DNA of 26,836 nt. Source: Fluviicola sp. (GTDB lineage Bacteria; Bacteroidota; Bacteroidia; Flavobacteriales_D; Crocinitomicaceae). Below, in pieces: positions 17,455 through 25,119 of this stretch. Under the pieces are notes generated by a model, which saw nothing but the letters and a program-made list of their open reading frames with translations, had not been told where the DNA came from and did not search any database. The stretch is taken from positions 1-26,836 of the forward strand of contig NZ_JASLCN010000070.1 in the NCBI RefSeq assembly GCF_030151805.1, written 5' to 3'. Position 1 is the stretch's first letter, and each line of letters opens with the position of its first letter. The translations under genes were made by a program, and so were the position numbers.

Positions 17455-18096
17455 ATGAAATTTACGCGCTTCAAAATTATCCTGATATTTCTCGTTTCCT
17501 GTTTATGCGGAGTTGTTTTCAAACTCTTTCATTGGTCGTGGGAAGAATGTTTTTTGTTCAGCTGGTTGATTTTCGGAGGATTGTATTTGTTAGAAAGTCT
17601 TTTGGTGATCTTCCTGGTTCCTTCGCGAAATATTGTCAAGCACTCGAAAGACGAAGATTTGGGAGTCTGGCTGCAATTTATCTTGTTGGTTGTTATCTGT
17701 TCGACGGCACTGATTGCCATTATTTTCTGGAATAGTGACAATACGCATTTTAGCAAACACAGCAAACTTCATGAGGTTTTCTTCATTGCATCCGTCACAA
17801 TGGCGTGGCTGGTTCTGCATATCTCGTTCACCTTTCGTTATGCACATTTGTACTACGGTGATGAAAATGAAAAATACTCCCGGCATGCCCGCGGACTCGA
17901 TTTCCCGGACGATGCCCATCCGGATTACCTGGATTTTGCGTATTATTCTTTCACGATCGGAATGACTTTTCAGGTTTCGGATGTGACGACCAAAACGAAA
18001 GGAATCAGGCGATTGACACTGGCGCATTCGTTGGTTTCGTTTTTGTTCAATACGATTTTGGTGGCTATTACGATCAATGAGATTATTAATCTGTGA
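17455..18096 (+). CDS. DUF1345 family integral membrane protein
   Basis: A 213-residue inner-membrane protein of the DUF1345 family. Hydrophobic segments lie at about 7-25, 30-53, 70-92, 106-127 and 185-210, with a weaker one at about 155-170. The family signature is in the second half: HISFTFRYAHLYYGD, then RGLDFPDDAHPDYLDFAYYSF (split by the usual Pro/Asp pattern) and IGMTFQVSDVTTKT. The family's function is not established. It starts with ATG at 17455. Its stop codon overlaps the left arm of the hairpin at 18095-18128, which is probably its terminator. Confidence 0.88.
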   Translation: MKFTRFKIILIFLVSCLCGVVFKLFHWSWEECFLFSWLIFGGLYLLESLLVIFLVPSRNIVKHSKDEDLGVWLQFILLVVICSTALIAIIFWNSDNTHFSKHSKLHEVFFIASVTMAWLVLHISFTFRYAHLYYGDENEKYSRHARGLDFPDDAHPDYLDFAYYSFTIGMTFQVSDVTTKTKGIRRLTLAHSLVSFLFNTILVAITINEIINL

Positions 18097-18128
18097 ATTC
18101 AGGGGTTTAAATTAACAGCCCTGAATTC
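18095..18128 (+). terminator. Hairpin at the end of the DUF1345 gene
   Basis: GAATTCAGGG (18095-18104) and CCCTGAATTC (18119-18128) are a perfect 10-bp inverted repeat with a 14-nt loop. It overlaps the stop codon and is followed by TATAAAA rather than a T-run. It is symmetric, so it could also act on the opposite strand. Confidence 0.45.
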
Positions 18129-18137
18129 TATAAAACC

Positions 18138-18230
18138 CGGACGTAATATTGCGGAATTACGTCCGTTGAATTTGGGGAAAAGTGCCGATTTTACTGAATT
18201 TACAAACAAAACACCGAACGTAATATTACG
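18138..18230. repeat. Cluster of ACGTAATATT palindromes between convergent genes
   Basis: CGGACGTAAT (18138-18147) pairs perfectly with ATTACGTCCG (18156-18165) around an 8-nt loop. The 12-bp palindrome CGTAATATTACG lies at 18219-18230. The word ACGTAATATT is common to both (18141-18150 and 18218-18227). The cluster sits between the ends of the DUF1345 gene and the membrane-protein gene at 18272. Confidence 0.6.
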
Positions 18231-18271
18231 AACAGAATACCAACCATTTTCATCGAACCTTAAAACACAAG

Positions 18272-19498
18272 CTATCCTGCAACGGTTGGTACTTCTTCCT
18301 TCTTTTCCGGGAAAACAATGGTTCGTTCCAGTTCTTTGGTTGGGATAAACGGCCTGCTGGTGAGCGGAAATAAATTCATCAACTCCCCGCTGTAATAAAA
18401 CTCGTAACACAAACCACCGAAAGTATATTCTTTGTCGCCAACCTTGAAAGTCGATCCTCCCACAGCCGGATTTTTCTTCGGTTTGCTTTTCTGGAAACCC
18501 AGGTTGTAAAGCGTACCCAGAATCTCAGGTCTGTAAGCCAACGTATAACCTTCTTTTTCCCAATGAGCCTGGAACTGACGCAGGAAAAACGCTGTATACA
18601 AATAGGAATAGAAATGGTCGCCGCCTTTCATCAAACGCTGAATAGTCAGATGTTTATGTGCTTCAATCGTATCATTCACCAATTCCGGGAAAGAATCCTT
18701 TACGTTCAAACATCTCTGGTAGTAATCTCCGGGATAAAAAGGACTCCATTTTTCATAGAGATTCCGTTCGATTTTCAACGCAGTATTCTGAAGAATTCCC
18801 GTAACTCCGTATCCTCTGTTGGTAGTCAAAATCAATCGGTTGTAAGGAACGACATACTTTTTGAATTGTTCGCGGGAAGAATTAAACATGCGGATCTGTT
18901 CGCCAACAAGACACATCACGATCAAACGCGACTCAACACCGGTAATGCGGGAAACGGAATCAATGGCAGCACGGTCGGATTTGACAACATTGCAGAATTC
19001 TTTCCATTCTTTGTAATTTGCCCAGGGATAAATAGAAAGCGAAGCTTCTTCGGCTTGTTTTTCAATGCGGTGCAATTCCCGCTGATATCCCTTGTGATTT
19101 TTCATGCGCAAATTGGCAGCGTCCAGCATGCGCAGTGCAACTGTAACATCTCCGGAATACTCGAAAGCATCAAGGATCATTTTAGCGTTATGCGGGTAAT
19201 ATTTTGCCAAAAGCCCGACATTCTGATACATCTGCCGTTCCTGTTTGGCAAAAGTCAGACTATCTGTTTGAAATCCCTGGTTGTATTTGTCGGCCATTTG
19301 TGAAAAGTAGCGGCTGTTCAAATCCACATTTCCACTGTCATTGGTCCATTTGAATTTGGCAGCTAAAGCAACACCGATCAATGCAAGTGCAAACAAAGCA
19401 AGTAAATGTATGACGGTGAAGTAACCACGTCGCAGCCACTTGTATTTGCGTTTAGGTTTTTGAACGTTCGTTTGGATCGTAGAATCCTGATTTTCCAT
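18272..19498 (-). CDS. Membrane-anchored protein, possible lytic-transglycosylase-like domain
   Basis: A 408-residue protein from the ATG at 19498 (MENQDSTIQTNV). A TTG 15 bases upstream in frame overlaps the -7 box and is less likely. After a basic cytoplasmic tail (QKPKRKYKWLRRG), one membrane segment lies at about 26-47 and the rest should be periplasmic. A helical region (about 60-160) is followed by SRITGVESRLIVMCLVGEQIRMF, where the 'GVESRLI..GEQ' pattern and E200 are reminiscent of the glutamate helix of lytic transglycosylases. Near the C-terminus, YRPEILGTLYNLGFQKSKP and FGGLCYEFYYSGEL again recall lysozyme-fold cell-wall enzymes. The resemblance is partial and I do not name a family. 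It is read alone, with a putative promoter at 19511-19518. Confidence 0.7.
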   Translation of the reverse strand: MENQDSTIQTNVQKPKRKYKWLRRGYFTVIHLLALFALALIGVALAAKFKWTNDSGNVDLNSRYFSQMADKYNQGFQTDSLTFAKQERQMYQNVGLLAKYYPHNAKMILDAFEYSGDVTVALRMLDAANLRMKNHKGYQRELHRIEKQAEEASLSIYPWANYKEWKEFCNVVKSDRAAIDSVSRITGVESRLIVMCLVGEQIRMFNSSREQFKKYVVPYNRLILTTNRGYGVTGILQNTALKIERNLYEKWSPFYPGDYYQRCLNVKDSFPELVNDTIEAHKHLTIQRLMKGGDHFYSYLYTAFFLRQFQAHWEKEGYTLAYRPEILGTLYNLGFQKSKPKKNPAVGGSTFKVGDKEYTFGGLCYEFYYSGELMNLFPLTSRPFIPTKELERTIVFPEKKEEVPTVAG

Positions 19499-19510
19499 GT
19501 TTCGTTTTTG

Positions 19511-19518
19511 CAAAAATA
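19511..19518 (-). promoter_or_regulatory. Putative -7 box for the 18272-19498 gene
   Basis: On the minus strand TATTTTTG matches TAnnTTTG exactly, 12 bases before the ATG at 19498. No clear -33 TTG is visible. Confidence 0.4.
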
Positions 19519-19682
19519 ACCTCTGATACGGTAATCGGAATGAAAAGTTATCATTCGTTTTATTTTCTTGAGTATCCGCGTTGAAATTTCTCTTTTTCGT
19601 TGGAGACGCGACGCATCTTGCTCCCCAATGGGGGAAATTCTTTGGAATGGGATTGCGGGAAACGAAAAACCTGAAAACACAA

Positions 19683-19720
19683 AGCCCTTACTTCCGGATT
19701 TGATACCGGAAGTAAGGGCT
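19683..19720 (-). terminator. Terminator of the choice-of-anchor I protein gene
   Basis: AGCCCTTACTTCCGG and CCGGAAGTAAGGGCT are a perfect 15-bp inverted repeat with an 8-nt loop. On the minus strand it is followed by TTGTGTTTTC. It lies 21 bp past the stop of the gene ending at 19742. Confidence 0.8.
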
Positions 19721-19741
19721 CGTAGCGTATATGTAGGTAGT

Positions 19742-22700
19742 TTATTTCTTAATCACTAAGCGTTGATTCACTGCTCCTTCGGAAGAAGTAACCGTAAACC
19801 AATATACCCCTTCGGCAAAATCTGCCAGGTTCAAAGTGAAATCAGGATTGGAGTTTCGTTGCGTAAACAACGCTTGTCCGTTCATGGAGTAAATAACGAC
19901 TTCTGAGTTCGGAACATTTGTTTCTACGAAAACAACATCGGAAGCCGGATTCGGATATAGGGAGAATTCAAGAGAAGGATTCTCTGCAAGACCCAAACAC
20001 GGATTGGAAATAATCACAACCGTATCTTTATCCTGACAGCCATTGCTGTTCGTAACAGTTAAGATATAAGATCCTGCCTGAGCTCCGGTTGTGTTTTGAG
20101 TAGTAGCACCGTTGCTCCAGCTGTAATTCGGATATCCACCCGGACCATTCAGGTTCACAGGAAAGTTATTCGCACAAACCGTCATGTCAGCACCCAGGTT
20201 GATGGAAGGCACAGCGTATAACGTAACAACAAGCGTATCTTTATCCGTACAACCGTTTGCATCCGTTCCTGTTACGATGTAGTTTCCTGCTACCGTTGCA
20301 TTGAAAGCAGTTCCGTTTGTCACACCCTGATTCCATGCAAAATTGGTAGCTCCTGTAGCAGTTAGCGTAATAGAAGTTCCCGAGCAAACTACTTGATTCG
20401 CTCCTGCATTTACTGTTGGAAGCGTGTTGACAGTTACAGTGACCGTATCGGTATTCTCACATCCGTATACATCTGTTGCCGTTGCGATATAACTCATTGT
20501 TGAAACAGGGAAGAAATCCACTCCGTCCTGTACGCTGTTATTCCATGAAATCGTTCCGTTTGTTGTTGCTTCCAGGTTTACGGTGTCTCCGATACAGATT
20601 GCAAGATCTGATCCCGCAGCGACATTTGGTAAAGCCAAAACAGTGATTGTTTCAGAAAGTGTCGTATCTGCGCAGGCATGCGTGGTATTCGAAACGTACA
20701 CACGATAATCTCCGGCTTGCGTTACGTTCAGTGAATTTCCTGTTTGACCGGAAATAACCTGGTTGTTTTTCAACCATTGAACAGTGCTTTGTGCATTCCC
20801 CGGAATCGTTAAAATCACCTGATTACCGTTACAAATAGAATCTGTTGGAACTGTAATGGTCGCTCCGGCTAAATCCACACAGGTATTGATCTCAAAGATG
20901 GAAAGCGTAGAACTTACTTCATTTGCCAGGATTACAATCTCTTTTCCTGTCGGGGAATCTTCTTTGCTGATCGTGATAATTCCTTCAGCACCGCGATCCG
21001 GACCATTCGTTGCGGCAGATCGGTTGTTGTAGTATCCGACATAAACCGGTACACTCGGAACATCCACATTAAACATCATCACACCACCAACGCGCTCCAA
21101 AGAAACGAACAGGTAATGGTTTCCGTTAATTACGGCTGTAGCAACCCCTTCCGGTTCAGGACCTTTATCATCTGAACGGTTTTTAGCAACAGCAGCTCCG
21201 GCAGAATTACTTGCATTGAACAAACCGCTCAATGTTGGATGATTTGCTGTGATTTGTTCAATCAAATCTTTTGAATCAAATACCAAAGCTCCGGTTTGTG
21301 CATTCCAGATAGAGAATGAACGCGTTCCGAAAACATGAATATCGTCGATATCTCCGTCTCCGTCTGTATCTCCGCTTGCATTCGTTACGTTGATACGACC
21401 CAGGAATTGATTGTGTTTTAAAATATTCTGATCCGGAATCGAAGCATCCAATGAAGTAGCCGACAAACGAGCAACTTCCGTAATTGCAGTATATTCGCGG
21501 GCATCACCCTCATTTGCCGAGAAAATGTATTCCGTTCCTGAAATAGAGGCATGAGCTAAAGCATCCGGCATGAACAATCCTTTGATCGGTGCGGAGCCAA
21601 TGAAAACTCCCGCAGTTTGATCGGAAGCATCCAATCCGTTGTTTCCATTCGCATAATTCATTGTTCCCAACGGGCGAATTGCACTCACAGTTCCTGTTGC
21701 AATGTTGATCACAGCCATTGCGTTGTTTTCTTGTAAAGAAACGTAAGCAGTAGCATTGTCTTCTGAGATCGTAATGTACTCCGGTTCGAAATCCTGAGCT
21801 GCGGAACTTCCCGGTCCGAAAATACGGATTCCCTGAGTGCGCAGAGCTGCTTCCTGTCCGTTGAACGACTGGAAGTTCACCATGGTTACGTTTGCGGCAG
21901 TAAGCGCTGCATAACCGCCCGTAATATCAACGATTCCTACGGAACCTTCCGGGTCAATGGAATAATCTGATTTTGGCTCACCTTCGCAAGCTACCAAAAT
22001 CTTGGTGTAATCATTGTTGAAGGTAATCATGTCGGGCATTGCACCTACAACAACATCTGAAATGTGTGTTCCGTTTTGGTCGAAGAAAACAACCTTTCCG
22101 TTTAGTTGCGGATTCGTATTTTCAACTGCAACTGCAACAACTCCGTTGTGAACAGTTAACGAATTCAGGTTTCCATATGGTGTAATGGAAACAGAATTTA
22201 ATAAAACCGGAGCTGCCGGATTCGAAAAATTGACGATATCCATTTTCGCACCGATGGAGTTTGCAATGTATAATTTATTCGTTGTAGGATCAAAAGCTAC
22301 AATTTCCGCAGAGTTGGTTCCTTCCGCTCCATTGGAAAAACTGGAAAGCAGGTTTAATTTTAATTCGTTATTTGGTGTCGGAACCTGGTAATCGTTGTCT
22401 TTGATATAGATGATCTGGAAACTGTTTGTTCCGATGTTTGCATTGTACAAAGATCTTACTTTCAGGATTACCTTTTCTGTTCTTTCCGCCAAAACATCAT
22501 CTAAAATGGTCAAAGCCACGTTTTGTGTACCTGCAAAGCTTGCAGGAATCGTTACTGTATCTTCAGATAGAGTGAAATCCGCACCTTCAGTAGCATCCGT
22601 ATAAACAGAGTAGCTCAAAATAACTTTTGCAGGATAAGCGTTCGGTGAAGCAGACGTTAGTCCGACATTCACTGTTCCTGCATTTTCGTTGAAATTTTGT

Positions 22701-23467
22701 GTCACTGCAGAGAATGTAATTGTTCCCGGTGTTGCACTGATCAAACTAAGGGAGGAAAGATTGTCCAAAGTTGGAGTACCCACAGTCCAGTTGCGCTGAG
22801 AGGACCAAAGTCCGGTTTGGGTATTAAATAATCCCGTTGCGCGAATGGACTGGTCTCCACCCGGATCTCCTGCAAAAAATGAATTTGCCTGAAGTTTTCC
22901 GCCTGTATATAAATCATTGACCGGAAGTTGATAACCAGCAGAACCACCGTTCAAAACCGCACTACCAAGCGCCGTTCCGTAAAAGATTGCGTCTACCGGT
23001 ACACTTGAACTCGTAATGGCTGCGGAAGCCATATTGAAAATGGCAATTCCGTCTCCGTTCGATCCGCCATTTCCGACAACTCCGCCTGTTGCAGCTGCAC
23101 CGAATCCGTCTCCGGCAGTTGTTCCGGTATTGATCGTTCTGATCTTGGTTCCGGTCGGAGCCATGGATGAACCACCGACATAAACGACATCTCCGGCATT
23201 TACCGTTCCGGTGTTGATCTGGAAAGCATAGGTAATACTTCCGCCTTCGATCCAACCGTTGACAGTTGCTGCAGAGTTATTACAAACGACTGTGTAAGGT
23301 GTTGTTGCAAAATTGATGTTGGAAGTTGCTACTAATTCAATCCATTCAAAGGGAGAATCTGTTCCTGAAGGATTCGCTAAGATTTCTGAGATGACGAGTC
23401 CGGGGTTCTGGGAGAAGCTATTCATCCCCATTAATACCGACCCGATAAAGAGTAAGGTTTTTTTCAT
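19742..23467 (-). CDS. T9SS-secreted choice-of-anchor I family protein
   Basis: A 1241-residue secreted surface protein. The signal peptide is about residues 1-19 (MKKTLLFIGSVLMGMNSFS). An LTD-like domain follows (GLVISEILANPSG, FEWIELVA, about 22-235), then a Calx-beta domain (about 250-358; FNENAGTVNVGLTS, ILDDVLAERTEKVILKV). Residues about 368-862 form the 'choice-of-anchor I' beta-propeller: NKLYIANSIGAKMDIVN, ACEGEPKSDYSIDPEG, FEPEYITISED, DTDGDGDIDDIHVFGTRSFS and GPEPEGVA. Four Ig-like modules with regular cysteines occupy about 865-1150, and the T9SS sorting domain begins at SLYPNPASDVVF (about 1168) and ends RLVIKK. Related propellers are sometimes annotated as alkaline-phosphatase-like, but I see no proven catalytic site; many Asp-rich loops suggest calcium binding. 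It has its own terminator. Confidence 0.93.
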   Translation of the reverse strand: MKKTLLFIGSVLMGMNSFSQNPGLVISEILANPSGTDSPFEWIELVATSNINFATTPYTVVCNNSAATVNGWIEGGSITYAFQINTGTVNAGDVVYVGGSSMAPTGTKIRTINTGTTAGDGFGAAATGGVVGNGGSNGDGIAIFNMASAAITSSSVPVDAIFYGTALGSAVLNGGSAGYQLPVNDLYTGGKLQANSFFAGDPGGDQSIRATGLFNTQTGLWSSQRNWTVGTPTLDNLSSLSLISATPGTITFSAVTQNFNENAGTVNVGLTSASPNAYPAKVILSYSVYTDATEGADFTLSEDTVTIPASFAGTQNVALTILDDVLAERTEKVILKVRSLYNANIGTNSFQIIYIKDNDYQVPTPNNELKLNLLSSFSNGAEGTNSAEIVAFDPTTNKLYIANSIGAKMDIVNFSNPAAPVLLNSVSITPYGNLNSLTVHNGVVAVAVENTNPQLNGKVVFFDQNGTHISDVVVGAMPDMITFNNDYTKILVACEGEPKSDYSIDPEGSVGIVDITGGYAALTAANVTMVNFQSFNGQEAALRTQGIRIFGPGSSAAQDFEPEYITISEDNATAYVSLQENNAMAVINIATGTVSAIRPLGTMNYANGNNGLDASDQTAGVFIGSAPIKGLFMPDALAHASISGTEYIFSANEGDAREYTAITEVARLSATSLDASIPDQNILKHNQFLGRINVTNASGDTDGDGDIDDIHVFGTRSFSIWNAQTGALVFDSKDLIEQITANHPTLSGLFNASNSAGAAVAKNRSDDKGPEPEGVATAVINGNHYLFVSLERVGGVMMFNVDVPSVPVYVGYYNNRSAATNGPDRGAEGIITISKEDSPTGKEIVILANEVSSTLSIFEINTCVDLAGATITVPTDSICNGNQVILTIPGNAQSTVQWLKNNQVISGQTGNSLNVTQAGDYRVYVSNTTHACADTTLSETITVLALPNVAAGSDLAICIGDTVNLEATTNGTISWNNSVQDGVDFFPVSTMSYIATATDVYGCENTDTVTVTVNTLPTVNAGANQVVCSGTSITLTATGATNFAWNQGVTNGTAFNATVAGNYIVTGTDANGCTDKDTLVVTLYAVPSINLGADMTVCANNFPVNLNGPGGYPNYSWSNGATTQNTTGAQAGSYILTVTNSNGCQDKDTVVIISNPCLGLAENPSLEFSLYPNPASDVVFVETNVPNSEVVIYSMNGQALFTQRNSNPDFTLNLADFAEGVYWFTVTSSEGAVNQRLVIKK

Positions 23468-23647
23468 TACTGTAAAACTTTTGGCAAAGTTCCGTTCAGC
23501 ATGTAATCAAAGCCTCCTGCTTAAAACACTTTTTTAATAAGATTTTATTGGGGATTTGTGAATTTTATGAAACAGGTATTAATAAAACCATCCCGATAGA
23601 AATGATTCATTCAAATGAAATTCACGATTGTTTAAAACCCAAACGAT

Positions 23648-24322
23648 TTAGTAGGTGTCTTTTGAAGAATGAAGCAGAATTTCAGCCAGTTTCAGATCAA
23701 CCGGGTTTGTTATCTTAATGTTTTCATCATTTCCGGAGATTAAATGAATGCGCGCCCCAATGGATTCCACCACGCTGGCATCGTCTGTGAAAGAGTGGAT
23801 ATACTTTTGCTCGTAGGCTTTTTTCAGAAGCTTTCCTTCGAAGATTTGTGGTGTCTGAACGATTTGATACTGATTTCGGGACACAGAAACACTGCTTTCT
23901 CCGTCTACCATCCGTAGGGATTCTTTTACCGGAACTACCGGAATCACTGCACGATGCGTTTTTACCGATTTGAGCAATTCCGCCAATACGTGTTGCCCTA
24001 CAAAAGGCCTCACACCGTCGTGAACTGCAATCCATTCGCCATTTGCAAGATCGAGTGCATTTTTAATGGAATCAAAGCGTTCCTCGCCGCCGGAAATGAC
24101 AGCGTGTTTGATCTGAAAGGAATACTTTTCGCACATTTCCTCCCAATCCTTTAGATAAGCTTCCGGAAGTGTCACGATTAATTCTGCTGCCGGATCAAAG
24201 TGGTGAATCCGTTCGATGGTATGCATCAAAAGGGGTTTTCCATTCAATAATAAGAATTGTTTGGGAGTGGATCCTCCCATTCTTTTTCCGATTCCTCCGG
24301 CAGTGATAATGAATGTCAGCAT
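23648..24322 (-). CDS. ispD: 2-C-methyl-D-erythritol 4-phosphate cytidylyltransferase
   Basis: The third enzyme of the non-mevalonate (MEP) isoprenoid pathway, joining CTP and methylerythritol phosphate. It has 224 residues, the normal size for a stand-alone IspD. The nucleotide-binding loop is TAGGIGKRMGGSTPKQF (R14 and K21 are the expected catalytic Arg/Lys). AVHDGVRPF carries D102 and R105, R149 lies before QYQIVQTPQIF, and the C-terminal NIKITNPVDL carries K203. No ispF is fused or adjacent. The ATG is at 24322. The leader contains an 18-bp perfect palindrome (24346-24363). Downstream (23468-23647, before the next gene) is a 180-bp AT-rich spacer with no clear terminator. Confidence 0.95.
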   Translation of the reverse strand: MLTFIITAGGIGKRMGGSTPKQFLLLNGKPLLMHTIERIHHFDPAAELIVTLPEAYLKDWEEMCEKYSFQIKHAVISGGEERFDSIKNALDLANGEWIAVHDGVRPFVGQHVLAELLKSVKTHRAVIPVVPVKESLRMVDGESSVSVSRNQYQIVQTPQIFEGKLLKKAYEQKYIHSFTDDASVVESIGARIHLISGNDENIKITNPVDLKLAEILLHSSKDTY

Positions 24323-24345
24323 AAAACAAGTTCAAAAGTTGAAAG

Positions 24346-24363
24346 TTCCGATAGCTATCGGAA
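24346..24363. repeat. 18-bp perfect palindrome in the ispD leader
   Basis: TTCCGATAGCTATCGGAA is its own reverse complement. A diverged relative, CCCGACAGCTATCGCGGG, lies at 24655-24672. It is 23 bases upstream of the ispD ATG. Confidence 0.75.
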
Positions 24364-24499
24364 TCAAAAAGTGAAACCATTGAGATTAGAAACTGGTTTT
24401 ACTCAAACGATATAAAAATAGAAAAAGTTGATACGCAATACATAGGGATATGTGTATTATTCGCATCCAAACGATTCTTATAACAGAAAACCATATTAT

Positions 24500-24637
24500 A
24501 TTTTCCCACAAATGCACAAATATTGGAGGCGCTTACCAGTCGCCTCTCTCACGCATAAAGATCAATAGACCTTATAAAAATGGTTCAAATGCGAGTGCGG
24601 TAGCCGAGCTGAAAATTTGCGCATTTGCGGCATAAAA
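24500..24637. repeat. MITE-like inverted-repeat unit, about 138 bp
   Basis: The left arm (about 24500-24523) read on the minus strand contains ATTTGTGCATTTGTGGGAAA. The right arm (about 24612-24637) contains ATTTGCGCATTTGCGGCATA. The arms agree at about 16 of 20 aligned positions, and two of the four differences are C/T. A smaller inverted repeat, GAGGCG/CGCCTC (24526-24531 and 24541-24546), lies inside. There is no transposase; no target-site duplication was confirmed. Confidence 0.5.
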
Positions 24638-24709
24638 TTAAGTCGGGGTGTGGTCCCGACAGCTATCGCGGGATTAATTACGGATGCATCGCGTACCAAC
24701 AGAAAATAA

Positions 24710-24735
24710 AAAAGGTCTCCGAACGAAGACCTTTT
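24710..24735 (-). terminator. Rho-independent terminator of the 59-residue protein gene
   Basis: AAAAGGTCT and AGACCTTTT form a perfect 9-bp stem with an 8-nt loop. On the minus strand it is followed by TTATTTTC, so the U-rich tail is good. It lies 19 bp after the stop at 24755. Confidence 0.85.
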
Positions 24736-24754
24736 AAATATATAAAATCACTGA

Positions 24755-24934
24755 TTACTTAATCTGATTCGGATCCTTTTCAGCTTGCTTGTTGAACTTG
24801 TTTTGCCAATTCAACCAATAGAACAATCCGAAGAATCCAAGAACGATTACTGAATAATTAAAGATATCACCAATGTTGTCATAAAACCATGCACCGTTTA
24901 GAATTTTTCCAAGTGTCCACCAAAAACTATTCAT
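24755..24934 (-). CDS. Small 59-residue single-pass membrane protein
   Basis: The ATG at 24934 opens a 59-codon frame ending TAA at 24755-24757. The product begins MNSFWWTLGKILNGAWFYDN, has one hydrophobic helix (about residues 26-41: NYSVIVLGFFGLFYWL) and ends with a polar tail NWQNKFNKQAEKDPNQIK. It is flanked by a strong terminator and sits divergent from the bacilliredoxin gene with a 185-bp promoter region. A clean membrane helix plus dedicated terminator argue for a real gene. The layout (short amphipathic part, one helix, charged tail) recalls small flavobacterial membrane proteins such as those grouped as DUF6341, but I cannot confirm that. Function unknown. Confidence 0.78.
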   Translation of the reverse strand: MNSFWWTLGKILNGAWFYDNIGDIFNYSVIVLGFFGLFYWLNWQNKFNKQAEKDPNQIK

Positions 24935-25091
24935 CTCTTTTTCTTTTTAATTGGGACAAAGTAAATAAATTATTTGTTGATAAACTCCGATTTCGTTGAA
25001 AAAATTTGAATTTTTCGTCATTTAGAATCGTTTTAAAGTTATTTGGCAAAAATTGAAATCGGCATTTCTTTTCCGAAGCAAGAAGAATCAG

Positions 25092-25099
25092 TAACTTTG
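25092..25099 (+). promoter_or_regulatory. Putative -7 box of the bacilliredoxin gene
   Basis: TAACTTTG matches TAnnTTTG exactly, 20 bases before the ATG at 25120, and is followed by an A/T-only leader (TATAAAATTTAAAAATT), a pattern common before well-expressed Bacteroidetes genes. Confidence 0.55.
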
Positions 25100-25119
25100 T
25101 ACTATAAAATTTAAAAATT

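Larger units (their letters stand above)
24323..24754. other. 432-bp gene-free stretch rich in inverted repeats
   Basis: I see no credible protein gene here; the only plus-strand frame crosses the repeats and has no family features. It contains the palindrome at 24346-24363, the inverted-repeat unit at 24500-24637, GTCGGG/CCCGAC (24642-24660), the diverged GATAGCTATC palindrome (24655-24672), GATGCATC (24683-24690) and the terminator at 24710-24735. A tRNA-like TTCAAAT was examined and rejected. Confidence 0.7.

Noticed and set aside
23606..23619. TTCATT-CA-AATGAA near the ispD end
   Set aside because: The 2-nt loop and AT-only arms make a poor hairpin; chance similarity is likely in this AT-rich spacer.
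24580..24600. tRNA-like T-arm word GGTTCAAAT
   Set aside because: No acceptor stem, anticodon arm or matching T-stem could be built around it on either strand.
24450..24635. 61-codon plus-strand frame
   Set aside because: It runs through both arms of the inverted-repeat unit and has no protein-like features.
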